A DNA stretch of 64,000 bases from positions 17,555,501-17,619,500 of the forward strand of contig JAFFJZ010000006.1 in assembly GCA_018340375.1 (NCBI GenBank). Direction: 5' to 3'. The notes beneath the pieces were generated by a model. That model did not search any database, was not told the DNA's origin, and was given only the letters and a program-made list of their open reading frames with translations. The position numbers and the translations under genes were made by a program. This document shows, piece by piece, positions 1-12,425 of the stretch (within the stretch, counting starts at the first letter, position 1; the number at the start of each line of letters is the position of its first letter). Source of the stretch: Gonatopus flavifemur. Lineage: Eukaryota > Arthropoda > Insecta > Hymenoptera > Dryinidae.

Positions 1-428
1 AATTGACCCGATGGCCCCGAGGTATAAGGAATAATATTATGCCGCGTGGAAACAGTGAACGCTGTTTCAAAAAGAGAAACCGTCTTACGAACTGTGCATG
101 AGCTGAAGGAGGATTGTCTTATTCCTCTCATCCTCCTCATCCTTGTGCTTCATCCACGAGACGCCGAATGTATATTAAAAGAAAACAAAAGATGTTAACG
201 AGCAGACAAGTTCCTCGTTCTTCGTGTATAATTTATTGAAATAAATGAAGAATAATTTCATCGTCGAGTGTGAAAGATCAACAAAATTGACGGTTTGTAA
301 TGTCAGTTGAATTCCTTACGGAGAATAAAATTTATTTTCATAGTCGAGTTCAATGTTGTTGCCAGAGTCGCTAACAAAATATGTACATAAATCGGGGGAA
401 TTAAGATTCCCTGGATGCCGGTTTAATA
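1..428. other. intergenic, no gene seen
   Basis: AT-rich sequence without a convincing open frame or splice pattern. I see no RNA gene and no repeat boundary before the MITE that begins at 429. Confidence 0.5.
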
Positions 429-1132
429 CACTGTAAAAAAAAACTGGAAATTTTCAGTGCTAGTACTGGAATATAGATATCCCAGTACATGTACAGAGAT
501 TTTGTTGGTATGGTACTGAAAATTTAGTCCTTGTACTGGAATTTTCAAGTTTGGGATTGTGTACTGAAATTTTGCCATGATTTTGCGAACATTTTACTGG
601 CTCGTACTATCATTTTACAGTTCTTGTGCACCAGAAAAAAGTATCCCCTGGAATTTAATCACTGTTGAACTGAAATTTTCCACTTCTATTGGACTTCGTC
701 ATTTCTGGCAGGAAAAATTTCAAGTCTTTTTATATTAAAAATTTCCTGATTGAGATTTTGAATAATAATTGTAATTGTAGCAAATAAAATTGATATATCA
801 GGTTTTTCGAAGACTTACTCCTGTGTGTATTCTAGATATGAAGCTGGTCTTCCAACATGTCGCGTTATAGCTCATCGGTTGGGTCTTAGGTTTTAGTTGG
901 GGGGCAGGTGGAAAAGTGTAGGTTCAAATCCCGTTAGGTAAACATGACTTTCCGTCCATTTACATGAACGATCAAGTGTTTCTCAATCATCTTGAAATAC
1001 AAGGACCGTGCAAAATCACTTTGTGTGAGCAATTTTGTTTTAATTTTCCAGTACATGTCCTGGAAAAGTACAGGTGCTAAAATTTTCCGGTACATAACTT
1101 CTTGTAAATTCACTGGAACCTTTTTTACAGTG
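429..1132. mobile_element. Tc1/mariner-type MITE with CACTGTAAAA termini
   Basis: The left end reads CACTGTAAAA and the right end reads TTTTTTACAGTG, forming terminal inverted repeats. Both sides are flanked by TA, the target duplication typical of Tc1/mariner elements. The inside is rich in short motifs built on CTGGAAA/TTTCCAG and contains a tRNA-like A box and B box (868-931). No transposase frame is present, so it is non-autonomous. The family assignment rests only on the termini and TA flanks. Confidence 0.6.
860..1010 (+). repeat. tRNA-derived SINE-like segment inside the MITE
   Basis: TAGCTCATCGG at 868 resembles a pol III A box and GGTTCAAATCC at 921-931 is a perfect B box. The spacing of about 50 bases is right for a tRNA-derived promoter. 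The surrounding sequence does not fold into a full cloverleaf, so this is a SINE head or relic rather than a working tRNA gene. Confidence 0.4.
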
Positions 1133-2872
1133 TACCAATTTCGCAGTCAGTACCAATCTTGACATCTTGTCATTTCCCTAGTTTATTGAATGATCATCTC
1201 AATCTTGGCTCAGTGTCCTGGTGCAGCTTTAGCTCGATAGATTCCAAGATCACGATTCGAATGCCAGTTTTTTCTCACTCAAACCGGGACCAGTCTTCAA
1301 CTAATTGAAGAACAATTCTCTAATAAAATCTTCATTCTCACATGAGTTTTTTCCATAACGTACCATAGATTCGAGATATAACTTGCGTTGTTTCATTGCA
1401 AATTGAGGAGAAGTATCGAAAAAGTTGAGAAGAATGAGGTGTTCGGGAAAGAATGATCAGAGTCAAACCTTGAAAAGCTCTCGTGAATCCATTGATCAAA
1501 GAGAGACAGAAGGTTGTCGGAGGGCTTGTTAAAATTGAATCCACGAAATGGGGATCTCTCGAGAATACGAAGATCCAGCAGTTCCAGAACAGTGTACCAC
1601 CGTACATACCCTTTACATTTGTAGATAGCTTCTATCTCCGTAAATGTGCGAGAATACATTATATTGGTATGCATTCATGGTATATGTACGAATACTCAAT
1701 TTGAAATGCAGCTAACTCTTATGTGTGATATGAGTTATAAGTGTACGTTCGTGGGTTTGTACGAACGTATGCTATGAACTTCGTATCTCGAAATGTGTGG
1801 TTGTGTATAAGTTAGACGCACAGACAGCAAGAGATTTTCTTCTTGACATCAGGAATTAAATGTCGCTCACGTGTTCTTCTTCTTCTCTTTCCTCTTCCGA
1901 AGGCTCTTCGATATATATTCTCATCTCCCTTGGTCACAAAAAAAAACACTAAATTATTGTCATTTATATACTCTATTTATGAACCAATATTTCTCTTTGT
2001 AAATTGAAATGTCGAATTGTAGAAAATCGAAGCCACAGACTTGAACATATAACTTAATCAAGGAAAATTGTATACGTGTGTGGATATATATATATATATG
2101 TATCTATACATACATGTGTCACACTACTCGGGTAAATGGATCGAAGTTCCGTGGATGACAGAACACGGTCCTGCACTTATCCAGGCCGAAAGTTTTCTAC
2201 GGGACAGTGGAAAATGGAATCGGGATCTCGTTTATTCTCGTACATCTTCAGAAGGATTGCGGAATCTTTGCTTGAGATTCTTAGAGAGTTTACGATATCA
2301 CGCACACTTCCTGTTTTGATCCTTCAAACAGTTCATCAGAGGAAATATTGATGTGAATTCGAAGAGTTTATCATTTATCCCTCCGACATTGATATGCCAA
2401 TAATAGAAGGAATAGTAGAAGAAATTGGTCATTTATTTACATCTTTTTTGTTTCTTATTTTCTCAATAAATCTTGTACGACAACGTTGAGTTATCCAACA
2501 TCCATTGAAGATATTATATAGACCTGCATGACTCTTGCTCACAGTTATCTCTGAGGAATAATCGAGTTTCTCGAAGCCATCGTATTTTCACTTGATTTAG
2601 CTGTGGCAAAGAATCTCCCGCGAGGTCTTGACGCTTCTTTTTCAGCCAATTTCCGGCTATCCGTATTTCCGGGGGATTAATAGAGAAACGATAAGACTAA
2701 TGGAATGAACTCCGATATCACTCGTCGTGAAATCACCTAGGTGCAGCTCCAGCGACTAATTTATCCGTCGTTGCCTAAAGCGATATAACTTCCGGAGATG
2801 ACAAATCCCCATGGTTTGAACGTACAATCCTCCTTTCTCTTTTCTTCATTCGTGTGAAGTTTCGATGTACGG
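1133..2872. other. intergenic or 5' region of the next gene
   Basis: No gene can be supported. An (AT)n microsatellite lies near 2086-2099. Two overlapping open frames at 2119-2351 are compositionally plausible, but no splice donor links them to the exon at 2873. A weak B-box-like ACGATTCGAATGCC occurs near 1252. Confidence 0.4.
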
Positions 2873-3721
2873 ATGTCTGATTGCCTTTCAGAATACAATC
2901 GATATCAAATTTATTTTCAGATCCTGCAAGAGGCATCGCAAGTTCTGCCAAGGGAGGAAAGAATAACCATGTTGGAGATGATTCAACGAGTCGCCAGAGA
3001 AGCTTCGCGAAGATCAAGGAGAATCAGTTGTCCGGAATTATTAACGATGAACGTACCGAAGCAATTGTACACCCCAAGGTATTTGGAAGATATTTATTTA
3101 ATCGAATCGTTGAATTTTTATTACAATTTTCTTAGATCCGAAGGCGATCTTTTGGATTCTTCTTCGGTAGCAGTTCCACGGGTTAACAACGAGGAAAAAG
3201 TCATTGCCACGCAACAGGAGAGGTTACATCGAGAAATTCGAGAAATGCACGATACGTTGACTCGTGGATTGAGAGGAAACGATCGTTCCTCAACTTGGGA
3301 CTCCTCTTCTTTGATCTCTTGGACTTCGTCGCTCGGTTCCACCGGTCGAAATCGATTCAGAAAATACAGATTATCGATTTGGAATGATATCAGAGGTAAA
3401 CAAAGTTTCATTTAGCATTCAAATCATCATTCATTCGTACAAATTCACCCTGTAGGAGGCCCATCGCCGTTGTGGGACAGTATCAGCACGGACGATAGTC
3501 TCACAAAAACCAAATCGGATGAAATGATCAGTCGAGAAGAATCACCAAAGTGGAGTAATTTCAGCAACCGTCGTTCGATCCACGATGATCTCGATTACAT
3601 GAATACGGATAGATCTCAATCTTGGAACGTCGTGCAAACGGTTTTGAATACAAAATTGTGCGAATATCGGAACGAAAACGTGGATCGAACTGAAGATAAT
3701 GGTGGAAAAGAATGTCTCTGA
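2873..3721 (+). CDS. unknown three-exon gene, possibly the 3' part of a larger one
   Basis: I do not recognise the family. Three exons join in phase: 2873-3078, 3136-3395 and 3456-3721 (732 nt, 243 aa plus stop). Both introns are short (57 and 60 bp) with GT-AG ends, and the phases agree: AG+A across the first, G+GA across the second. The first intron is a multiple of three and lacks a stop, so it could be retained. The product is hydrophilic, rich in Arg, Glu and Ser, with no signal peptide or membrane segment. An Arg-rich stretch (REASRRSRR) comes early, followed by Ser-rich acidic sequence. The ATG at 2873 is followed within 20 bases by a good acceptor (CCTTTCAG at 2883-2890) and by another at 2920. 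The true first exon may therefore lie upstream and 2873 may not be the start. Confidence 0.6.
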
Positions 3722-4036
3722 ATGTCACTGAAAAACTCCAAAATTTTTAGTGAAATTTCTCCCCCAGCGTGTTTATTCGGAATTGTGATTCTACGAAAGA
3801 TTTCTCGTATATATACAACTATTTTCATTACACTTAAGATATCTTCGTCAAGATTTCTCAAAGGGATTCGATAGAAATCTCAAGACAATTTTGGAATATC
3901 ACAAACGAGGATATAGTACAGTTGAGAAAGATTGCGTGAGAGATTCTTGTACGCTTTCTGACGTGAAAACAAATTCTTTTTTCGTCGGTTTTTCCGAGTT
4001 TAATCACCGTAATGTGCTTGGATCGTACAAGGTGTT
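3722..4036. other. probable 3' untranslated or intergenic sequence
   Basis: This follows the TGA of the 2873-3721 gene. I see no coding frame and no strong AATAAA signal. Confidence 0.35.
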
Positions 4037-4357
4037 CATCCGCGTTGGTTTCCAATTTTCTCTTTAATATCATTTTTACCATTCAATGTATCAGAAATCG
4101 CGTCACTTAGAACCAGCAGAATTAATTATTCGTTGCCTCGAAGGAAGAAGGATCAGAAGTTAATATCGTCGAGAAAGTTATTCAACTCTTATCATGTTTC
4201 TTGGAAAAAAGAAAGTTCTAAAGATGGAACTGAATATATTAGATCGAGAACAGATTCTTTTGATGAATCTTTCTCGAGGATTTCGATATCTTTGATATAC
4301 GATAACGAACTTATAATACAGTATCGTAGGGAAATTAATTTAAGGATTTATACGTAA
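4037..4357 (+). CDS. possible coding fragment, unrecognised
   Basis: An open frame runs without a stop from at least 4037 to TAA at 4355-4357. It is hydrophilic, with a basic patch PRRKKDQK and many Ser/Glu/Arg residues, similar in flavour to the gene upstream. There is no ATG near its start and no clear acceptor, so it would have to be an internal or last exon. It may equally be chance. Confidence 0.2.
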   Translation, partial: HPRWFPIFSLISFLPFNVSEIASLRTSRINYSLPRRKKDQKLISSRKLFNSYHVSWKKESSKDGTEYIRSRTDSFDESFSRISISLIYDNELIIQYRREINLRIYT

Positions 4358-4899
4358 ATTCGTACGAGTGAAGTCATGTTTGAATAATGTATGAATTTTC
4401 GAAGATACGCTAGATGGATCATGTAAAAGTATATCGTGTATGATTTAGGTTCCAAAGGAACATCCTGTTTTCGTGTACTATATGGACTCAAGGAATAAAG
4501 ATAGGGTAGCCATCGCCTTCAGGCTTTCATATACTAAATGTCACTTTGTAGGGACATTCAGGGTGGAAAATACATTCAAACTCTGGAAACTTCCAATACC
4601 AACAATTTCACAATTTTTTTACTCTGGCTGATCGTTGATTTTCGTGTGAAGGTTTTTATATCGTTGATCGTGAAAAGTCGTATTGAATAATCAAGAACTG
4701 GATTCAATTGCTCTCACAAAAACAATGTTGAAATGAGTGTTGGGAAGATACATAAGAATCGTCTTATTGCCAACGCTTTAGAGAAAGGAACAAAGGAATA
4801 GTATCGGTGATCCTACGACATTTCGGCTGATCGTTTTTTTTCTCCTGATCGAAAGAGAGAAGAAGAATTGTAGAAAGGGATGGATAGGGACAGGGAAAA

Positions 4900-5070
4900 G
4901 ATCGGTTAGTTTGCCGTTCGTCCGGGTTGCTTCTGTGTGTATCCGGGGGTGGTGTTGAGGCGCGCGCGCGCACAATGCTTGCGCTGTAATTTCATCTCCG
5001 CCAGTTTCGCAGCCTCCCTTCTGCGGTTCGCATCATCTCCCGCGCTGCTTTTGATGTTGCGTGATTTTGG
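4900..5070. promoter_or_regulatory. CpG-rich patch with (CG)n run, possible promoter region
   Basis: A run of CG dinucleotides at about 4960-4971 and a GC-rich stretch to about 5060 stand out from the AT-rich surroundings. Such patches sit at insect housekeeping promoters, but I see no linked coding exon on either strand. Confidence 0.25.
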
Positions 5071-8000
5071 TCCAGAGTTGTGACCTTTCCCACAACTTCG
5101 TCTCCTATTTTTTTCCTTTTCACGTCATATTCTGTCTCATCGTTTTGATTCTCATTTTATTCGATATCGCGATCAATTATTCAATACGGTATATCGTGCG
5201 TCGTGTCGTTTTTCCCCTCCGTTGTTTTCGTGATCGACGATTGATTTATTTCATCGACTGACGTGGCACTGTAGATCGAAATGAGTAGTTTCCGTTGTAA
5301 TCGGACGTCCATTGGGTGCTTATATCTCAAATCTGTGGATGTGTGAATGGCATTCCAACACACGATCACAGCAACTTCAATTCGATAGTGGTAAGAATCT
5401 AGTTTCATCTTCTATAATTATATCTTTTGAATGAACTTCTTACCCAAGTTTTTGGATCGTAGATCGATATTTAACAGCTCCCGCATTGAACGATGCGAAC
5501 GTATATTCCAACTACTCACCTTTAACATATATTTGAAATGAATGAAATTCCAATCTAACATCACGTTATAACGCGTGCACGTTACTTTGCTAGATAAAAT
5601 TGTGCAGTGTTGGAAAAAGAATCCTTAATGTAGTACTTTATATTCATGAAAGATGTTCCAAGTACGGCACTATTTTTAAAATTTAATAGCACTTGTTATA
5701 ATAATCGAATAATGGACAAATTTCAAACCAAGAAATCGGTGGTTTCGAATGCTATTATCGTCGAAAATTAAATTTTCTGTCATTCTGGGGCAGAATTGTA
5801 CGATCAAGAGATATAATGTGATCTCCGTGTTATCTGGAACTGACATTCAACGCTGATTCAATCTGAAAGTGACGAAAGAGAGCGGTTCCTTCTTTTCCTG
5901 ATCTCTGCAATCAAATGAGAAAAATAAAAAATTGCGTTTATATGGAATATCAATCCAAAAATTAGAGAATTATTCACCCCGTTGGAAGAACAACCAAAAT
6001 TGAAAGTTTTACTGTGTTGAAAGGTGAGGAATAAATTGAGAAGCGATAAAAAGAACGTAATGAAACTTTGTGCTTCAATGCATTTTGATGAAATTGAGAG
6101 GGAACGATCTGATTCCCTTATGCAATCATTAACAACTCATTCTTTGAATTGGTAAATGAGTTATCGCAGATAAAAATAAAAAAAATAGAACGCTCCGATT
6201 AGCAAAGAGGAGGTTTTTTTGATATCATAGGAAAAATATGTCAACATATCTTCATCGTGAATGTGAAAGAGAGCTATAAAAAGAAGCTAAGAAAACTTAT
6301 CGCACATATTCCATTGCCGTTGTAGAAGTCTTGAAGATAATTCTTGACACTTTTTCTAAAATTTATGTTTTACCAACCTTCCACGCACGAGGCTCGCTCT
6401 CTCTCTCTCTCGTTCGTTACTCATCACACTGTTAGAAAAATTCTTAAATTCAAGATTAATGATGAATTTTAAAAATTTCTTTCTGCGATGTAACAAAAAT
6501 ATTATTGGAATTGAGGAGAAAATTCTCAACATTAGGGATTATATCATTGAATGAATTGAATATTAATGAACTGTTTATATAACAAAACTTCATAATTTTT
6601 TTAACCGCGTAGTGTCCTTTTTATGAACAAAATCTATCGAATTCATTATTGTTCTTCAAAAACTTCACGCATATCAATACGAGTGATAAGTGAATAAAAA
6701 GTTGAATGAATATCTTTCCATTCCATTGCATTGGTGTTAATTGATGAATATTCGGTGATTATCGCTAAGTTGACAATGTTGATAATGCGAACGAGAGGTT
6801 ATTGATTTCCCATTCAACAATGTCATTAAATCTATTGATTGATATCAAAGGCATTTGTATCTTACTCATGGAAAACCAGATATTCCTTTACAATCATCAA
6901 ATTTCATAACTGATTGCAGCATCGAATGCTATTGAGCACAGATTTAATTGAGCAACATGTAACAATCGATGATCGTCGGAAACAAAATTCTGTAATTGAT
7001 ACCCAATATATATCCATCATCCACAAAACGAGATAATCCAAGTACAATTGATTGAATCGATATATCTATATAAATACAGGTCCATTAAAAGAATTTATCA
7101 ATCAATTGTTCTGAATAATATATTCGTATTATTATGAAGATAATTGAATTGAATGTGAAAGAGTCAATTTGAATAATCGACTTCGCTCTCCGAATCCACG
7201 GAAATGTGTATTCAGGATGTGGATTTATTTGAATGGAAGAGAAGAGGAACAACATATTTAAATTACCCAACTGAAATGGCTGACATGTCACGACCAATAC
7301 TACTAGAATTACGGCTGAGCTGTACATTTTAATACTACTTACCGCACTGCAGCGTCTGGTCATCAGTGGAAACTGCTACCCTCGCCGGGTACACTACACA
7401 AATGAATGTTTCATTTAAAATACCCATGAAATGCGAATCATCCACTTCCATCTCGAAACCATAAGATTCATTTTTTCAAATCTCTCTCTCTCTCTCTTTC
7501 GCCATATCAATTCAAATATTATAACTTCGTATGGATAAAAATGAATACTAAATCAAAGAATTCTAATTGAAATCCAAAACTATCTATTCGTATGGAGGCT
7601 AAGATTTGATTACATAACGCATACATTGTTCGCATTCGAGATTTCCCTTTGTGCTTTGATTGTCCCTTACATGCGGTCCACGTAAAGAAGAGACCACGAA
7701 AGTAAGTAATTTCTAATACCGCGTTGTTGGTACCACGTACGCGTTTTCTCTATCACGTGATAACGAGGACCAGCGAAAGAAGAGTGTATCACTCCATGAG
7801 AGAGCAAAGTTGTAATCGATGTATAACAAAAATCGATTTCCAACGTTTTCCCTTGTGCTGGACAGATTCGCGTTGTTCATTGGAACGAACTGCAAGGCAT
7901 ATAGGGTACGTTTGCGATCCTAGATGATCCTGGTTATTCAATCGATGTTTCGTGTTTTCCACTGCACGATATAGATGAAAATGAAAATACAACGAGAAAA

Positions 8001-8502
8001 GTAGGTATGTATGAAATTGAGAAAAATGTGGACAAGCTTTTCGCTTTGAAGGAAAATTGTATGACATTTTTCCATTTTCGCTTTCAAGCTTATGGAAGAA
8101 TCAATCGAGAAAACTTTCGTCCAAACTTGCTTTTCTCAATTGAAATTTGTACTAAAGTAACGAGAAACAAAAATTATGAATAGTGATGTGTTTTTTATTA
8201 TTTCAGGAGAATAAATTTCTCAGAGTTTTCTGGTCTAGAAATGTGTGTGTTCAGAATAAAAGTATCTGCTTCACACGAAGTGAGAAGTTTGTCCTGAAGT
8301 GAGAGAATTTATGGTTTGTGTGTAATATTGGAGTGATTACTCTTGTTCTTTGTGGATTGTCGGTGTGGTGCAACTCACAGTCGCAGAATTATATAGAACT
8401 GGATGATCAAGCGTAGAGTAGAAAACCAAACTCGACGTTGAACCATTCTTTTTGTCGTTGGAGAAGTGGATTAGGAAATTGAAAAATTTTAACTCGATGA
8501 TA
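5071..8502. other. AT-rich intergenic stretch, simple repeats only
   Basis: No supported gene. There are CT-type microsatellites near 6395-6412 and 7482-7498. A segment at about 6425-6610 resembles 11100-11300 (both carry ATGAATTTxAxAATTTCT-like blocks followed by AAAATTCTCAACAT), suggesting a dispersed old repeat. Open frames here are short and lack splice or start context. Confidence 0.4.
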
Positions 8503-8790
8503 AAAAGGTGTTTCGAGTAGAGTGATATTGTTTTCGAGTATTCTCGAGTACTCGTCGAGTCGAGTATTTTGTACTACTCAAAATTTGCGAGCTACTCAAA
8601 AATCTTCGAGTAATTTGTCGATTTTCTTAGAATTATCACAAATTATGATTTGTAAAGGGTAGAATACTCTCAGAGAACATGAGGGATCGTTATCCACTAT
8701 CACATATAAATTTTATTCATATTCATATATATTATATACTTTTCGAGTACTCGAGAATCTACCAGAATCACTACTCGCACACCCCTATTT
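8503..8790. repeat. foldback repeat rich in CGAGTACTCGAG
   Basis: The left end (GTTTCGAGTAGAGTGAT...) and right end (...AATCACTACTCGCACACC) are inverted copies of each other. The interior is packed with CGAGTACTCG-type palindromes and TACTCAAAA motifs. No coding frame is present. It looks like a non-autonomous foldback element. Confidence 0.5.
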
Positions 8791-9239
8791 TAAACGTTCA
8801 ATATTCTGAAGCCAACGTTTCAATATTAACATTATTCATACGACAATTTCAGTAGGTATCTTTGGTTGTCGTTGTGCTTGAAAACGGTTGTTACCCTGAT
8901 TAACTAGTCACGGTAAGAGTGAATATCCATAGTTGCCACGGTTACGTCGGTGGAGGAAGTCCATAAAGTTCTACTGTTTATACCTTCGAGCCAATACTTG
9001 TCCAACTTGTTGGTCATTATGGGAACACCAATGTCGAACTATAAAATAGTCATTTATACTCGATCAGGAGTGTAATCAAACTGAACGGAAGTTCAACCAC
9101 AAATTATAACTACGTATTCTAATTCGAGCGCTGTGAACAAACATAATTGGATGGTCAGAATCCTCCATAGGAGGTATTCCAGATAAGATATCCACAAATT
9201 GTCATTATTCACCATTTTTTTTTTAGAGATCTCATTTGA

Positions 9240-9660
9240 TAAATGGAGAAAAAAGGACTTCGCTGTAACAGTAGAAACTAATTTTTCTGGGTTTCTTTTC
9301 CTATGACAGTAGTAAACATTTGCTATCACAGCAATCTGGATATTAGTTACCATAGGGAATAGTTTACTGTTATAGTAAAAAATTTGCTGCGCCAGCAAAA
9401 GGTACCACGGACAAACATGTCGCTTCGATCCTTTGAATGGAAATTTTTGCAAAATATATTGTCTAATAATCCACATCATGAGAGGAAAATCTATTTCTGT
9501 CTCATAATGTGGATTATTCGAAAACAAATATTTCGTAAAAATTTACATTCAAGAACTCGAAGAGACGTGTTGTCATCCTACGTGGTAAATTTTTCCATTT
9601 TCTTTTTTCCGTGTAGCAGAATCAGATTTTGCTGTCACAGCGGATTTTTTTCTCCGTGTA
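9240..9660. mobile_element. MITE of the TTTGCTG/CAGCAAA family with nested hairpin
   Basis: The right end TTTTTTCTCCGTGTA and a degenerate left end (ATGGAGAAAAAAGG) enclose repeated CTGTxACAG units, the same family as 12426-12706 and 58025-58394. A second hairpin element with CCACG termini sits inside at about 9403-9582; its arms meet around 9480-9500, where ATAATCCACAT pairs with ATGTGGATTAT. Open frames on both strands here are read through the hairpin and are not genes. Confidence 0.5.
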
Positions 9661-9885
9661 CAGCTTTTGGTTAGCTAGGAATAAGCTGTGGTAACTATTT
9701 CTTGTATTCGATATTGGAATAGCATTAGCGGTTGTCTAGCACCTTTCAAGGCATTCTAGCAGTGAAGTTAGTCGCTAGAAAGGGCCTTGACATTATCTAT
9801 GAGGTGACTAGAGTTATTTCTGCTAGGGTCATTGCTGCGGGAGCTGAATTTCAGCTGCTATAACAGGAACCTAATTTTTTTCCAT
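9661..9885. repeat. repeat sequence with CTAG-type hairpin fragment
   Basis: Contains TTCTAGCAG...CTGCTAGG pieces related to the hairpin family at 13725-13853. It ends at a TTTTTCCATGTA terminus that abuts, and apparently truncates, the pseudogene to the right. Confidence 0.4.
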
Positions 9886-10360
9886 GTACAGAAATGAGCT
9901 GAACGTAAGAATTGAATACCAGCTATTACGAATCGTCAAATTTTCAGTGGAATCGTATTACGCCGGAGGTAATTAGAAGTATCTTTTGGGTCATACTTGA
10001 TCATTTCATTCACCCTTCTCACGATTGTTGGAATATTCCGGAAAGGATTACGCGCATGATTGCCTAAGATAACGTTTGTGTGTGGATTATGGATAATGAT
10101 TCTAGAAAGATATTTTATAAGCATACGTAATAAAATTGAATGTTCCGCACCCGGGAAATTTTAATTGGTATTATTCGAAATGGCTTCTCACTCTTTTGAA
10201 TGACAATGAGCTGCACTGAATACGAATCAGTGTGTTATGTTGGTGCCAACGCATTGCAATCATTGGAATTTTCGAATTTCCCGTTTTGATGCTATTGAGG
10301 ACAGCTATATCTATGCAATTCGAATTCAAGTTCTTATTTTCTGAACCTAGAACGTATTAT
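9886..10360 (-). pseudogene. broken S1 protease-homologue gene, inverted relative of the tandem pair
   Basis: Read on the minus strand, this matches exons 3 and 4 of the genes at 14715 and 25196. The exon-4 part (about 10124 down to 9890) encodes HNPHTNVILGNHARNPF-like sequence parallel to QNPYTEV-GNYQRNPF, then a degraded LVFNSY segment. The exon-3 part (about 10330 to 10190) contains IAVL, then CVGT and FSAAHC with a retained His57 motif. It is broken: a stop codon sits between CVGTNITH and FVFSAAHC, a frameshift separates the IAVL and CVGT segments, and further stops follow PLKI. The donor after exon 3 (GTGAGA) is still visible. No exon 5 or 6 remains; the left end is cut by repeats. It shows that the family was larger and includes an inverted copy. 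Confidence 0.75.
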
Positions 10361-11307
10361 CTCTTACAGAAAGTTGTAGGTCTCTCTTCGAACTGGGCCT
10401 GCTAATTAAAAAGTAGAAACCCTGTATAACGTCGAGAGATGTTCAGTTGTTCTGAGAAAATTCAACACATCATCAATGTTTTTCCAGAAAAAGGAATCCT
10501 AAAAATAATTCTTAAGAAATACCTGATGCAACCCAATTGGAATAATTTGCAAACTGAGTTATACTCAGTTAAAGTGTTGCATTGAACATCTTCTAGTTTT
10601 CTAAGAGAACTTTCTCCTGTGAAATATATCTCAACATATCTTTCAGAAAATTGTATACCATTCTACAATGACGAATCATCATTCAATATTTCACAAATTC
10701 AATATTTTATGGTATCAACATTCGGTGAGTTCAATCATGAATTTCTAACGATAAAAATTCTATTCCAAGCCCCAGGAGATAAGGTTTTTCAATATTTTCA
10801 TTGCCGTATGTTTATTGCTCTATCCTTATTGTCGCACACAATATAACGTATTAACATTCTTCTGAATTCATGTTGAATTTACCAAATACTCTTGGGAATC
10901 ATTCTCAATGATTGAGAATACTCGTGAAAATTTGAGGATTGTGTATTGTTATCTGTTCGACACACAATGTTCTTTCCAGTGAAAGGTTGTGGGGAAATTT
11001 AACATGAATTATGGAAACATTTTGCAATCTCAGAAGACATGAATACACACTGTTGAAGAAATTCTCAAATTTAATACGAAATTCTTCATGAAATATCATA
11101 TTTCCATCTTGAATTTAATAATAGTTCTTAAATTTAATATTGATGATGAAATTTCAGAATTTCTCTCTGAAATTCAACAATAGCTCATTGAATTTCATAA
11201 ATTTGTTATTAAAATTAAGAAGAAAATTCTCAACATCAAGGAAAAATTCTTGAGCTCAAGAATCACGTTTTATTATGAAATTTGATAAACTGTTCATGTA
11301 AAAACCC
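10361..11307. other. AT-rich sequence with old dispersed repeats
   Basis: No convincing gene. 11050-11300 holds repeated AAATTCTxAA and GAATTTCA blocks. An open frame at 10619-10846 has no motif, signal or splice support. Confidence 0.35.
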
Positions 11308-11811
11308 ATGTGGGAATTTCCGGGAATGAACAGACGGTCCAATACTGGCGGAGATTTATTTGCCAGATTCTGGCAAAAAAATTGAGCCGTTACTGTAGCA
11401 TCACTGTTCCTCGATCAGTACCATGTATATCTGACTGACATCACACAACACTGGGTCTTGAAAATAGCCAAATTCGTTGCGATACTGAATCAAATTCGGT
11501 GGACCGAACATATCGATCTTATTAGCCCAAATCATGAGAATGTTCAACCAACGATTCATATTTATTTCAAACAACAAATCTCTCGAATGGTTTTGGTCCG
11601 AAGTCATTCAATTCATCCAAATTTTCCACTTGCAATGAGATTTTCAATCTTTCCCTGGTGGAGAAATTTCGTTGGATTTTGTTGGATTTTGTTCACTCGG
11701 TTTTTATTGAAAACTAACGAAATTAAACTGAATTCAACAAAATTTCGATAGAGTTCAATAATTGTCCACAAAATGCAGTAAAATTTATCCACCAGAGTTG
11801 GACACTGCTCT
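11308..11811. repeat. repeat region with CCCATGTGGGAATTT terminus
   Basis: The left terminus at about 11308 resembles the CCCACGTAGAAATT end of the element at 20550 and an inverted end near 13130-13145 (AATTTCCACATGG). This suggests a composite element into which other repeats inserted. No gene seen. Confidence 0.3.
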
Positions 11812-12380
11812 TGCGGGAATATTTCGCTGGAATAACCATGAAAAATTCTGAAAAACTCTGCGAATTTTTGAAATTTTCATGAAAAATCTAATGTTTTCGG
11901 AACATTCTATACGGACTTTTTCCAGAACTTTTCAGAGTTTTTTAGTTTTTCTTTTCAGACAAATAGAAACGAAATTGCATTCTGAAAACATTCTTACGAA
12001 ACTCTGAAAAAGTGCTGACTATTGAAAATTTTCAAAATTATATAAATGCATTTATATTCTATATTCAAATATCACATGTGAAAAAGTGTTGGAAAATAAA
12101 AAAACCTTTGACAATAATCAGAAAAATATTAGAAATTTCTCAGAGTTTGGTCAGAATTTTTTCAAAGTGTAATTTCGTTCCTATTCGTCTGAGAACAAAA
12201 CTGGAGAAACTCTGAAAAGCTCTGAAAAAAGTTTGAAAAACGTCCATACAGGATGTTCCAAAAATTTCAGATTTTATATCAAAATTTCAGAAATTTTCAG
12301 AGTTTGTCAGATTTTTCCAGAGAAAATGCGATGTTTTTCAGAGGTTATTCATGGTTATTTCAGCGAAATATTTTCGTACG
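11812..12380. repeat. large foldback repeat built on TTTTCAGAG
   Basis: The left end (GCGGGAATATTTCGCTGGAA) is matched inverted on the right (CAGCGAAATATTTTCGTACG). Both arms carry AACCATGAA and repeated CTCTGAAAA/TTTTCAGAG units. It looks like a non-autonomous element and contains no gene. Confidence 0.5.
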
Positions 12381-12425
12381 GGCATGAAAACAAATAGAAA
12401 CAGTCAAACTTCGAATCCGGATGAA

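Noticed and set aside
2119..2351. Two overlapping plus-strand frames, one starting MDRSSVDDRTRSC
   Set aside because: Plausible composition but no donor connecting either to the exon at 2873; cannot choose a frame.
9093..9674. Long open frames on both strands
   Set aside because: They run through a MITE and a nested hairpin, so the two strands mirror each other; not genes.
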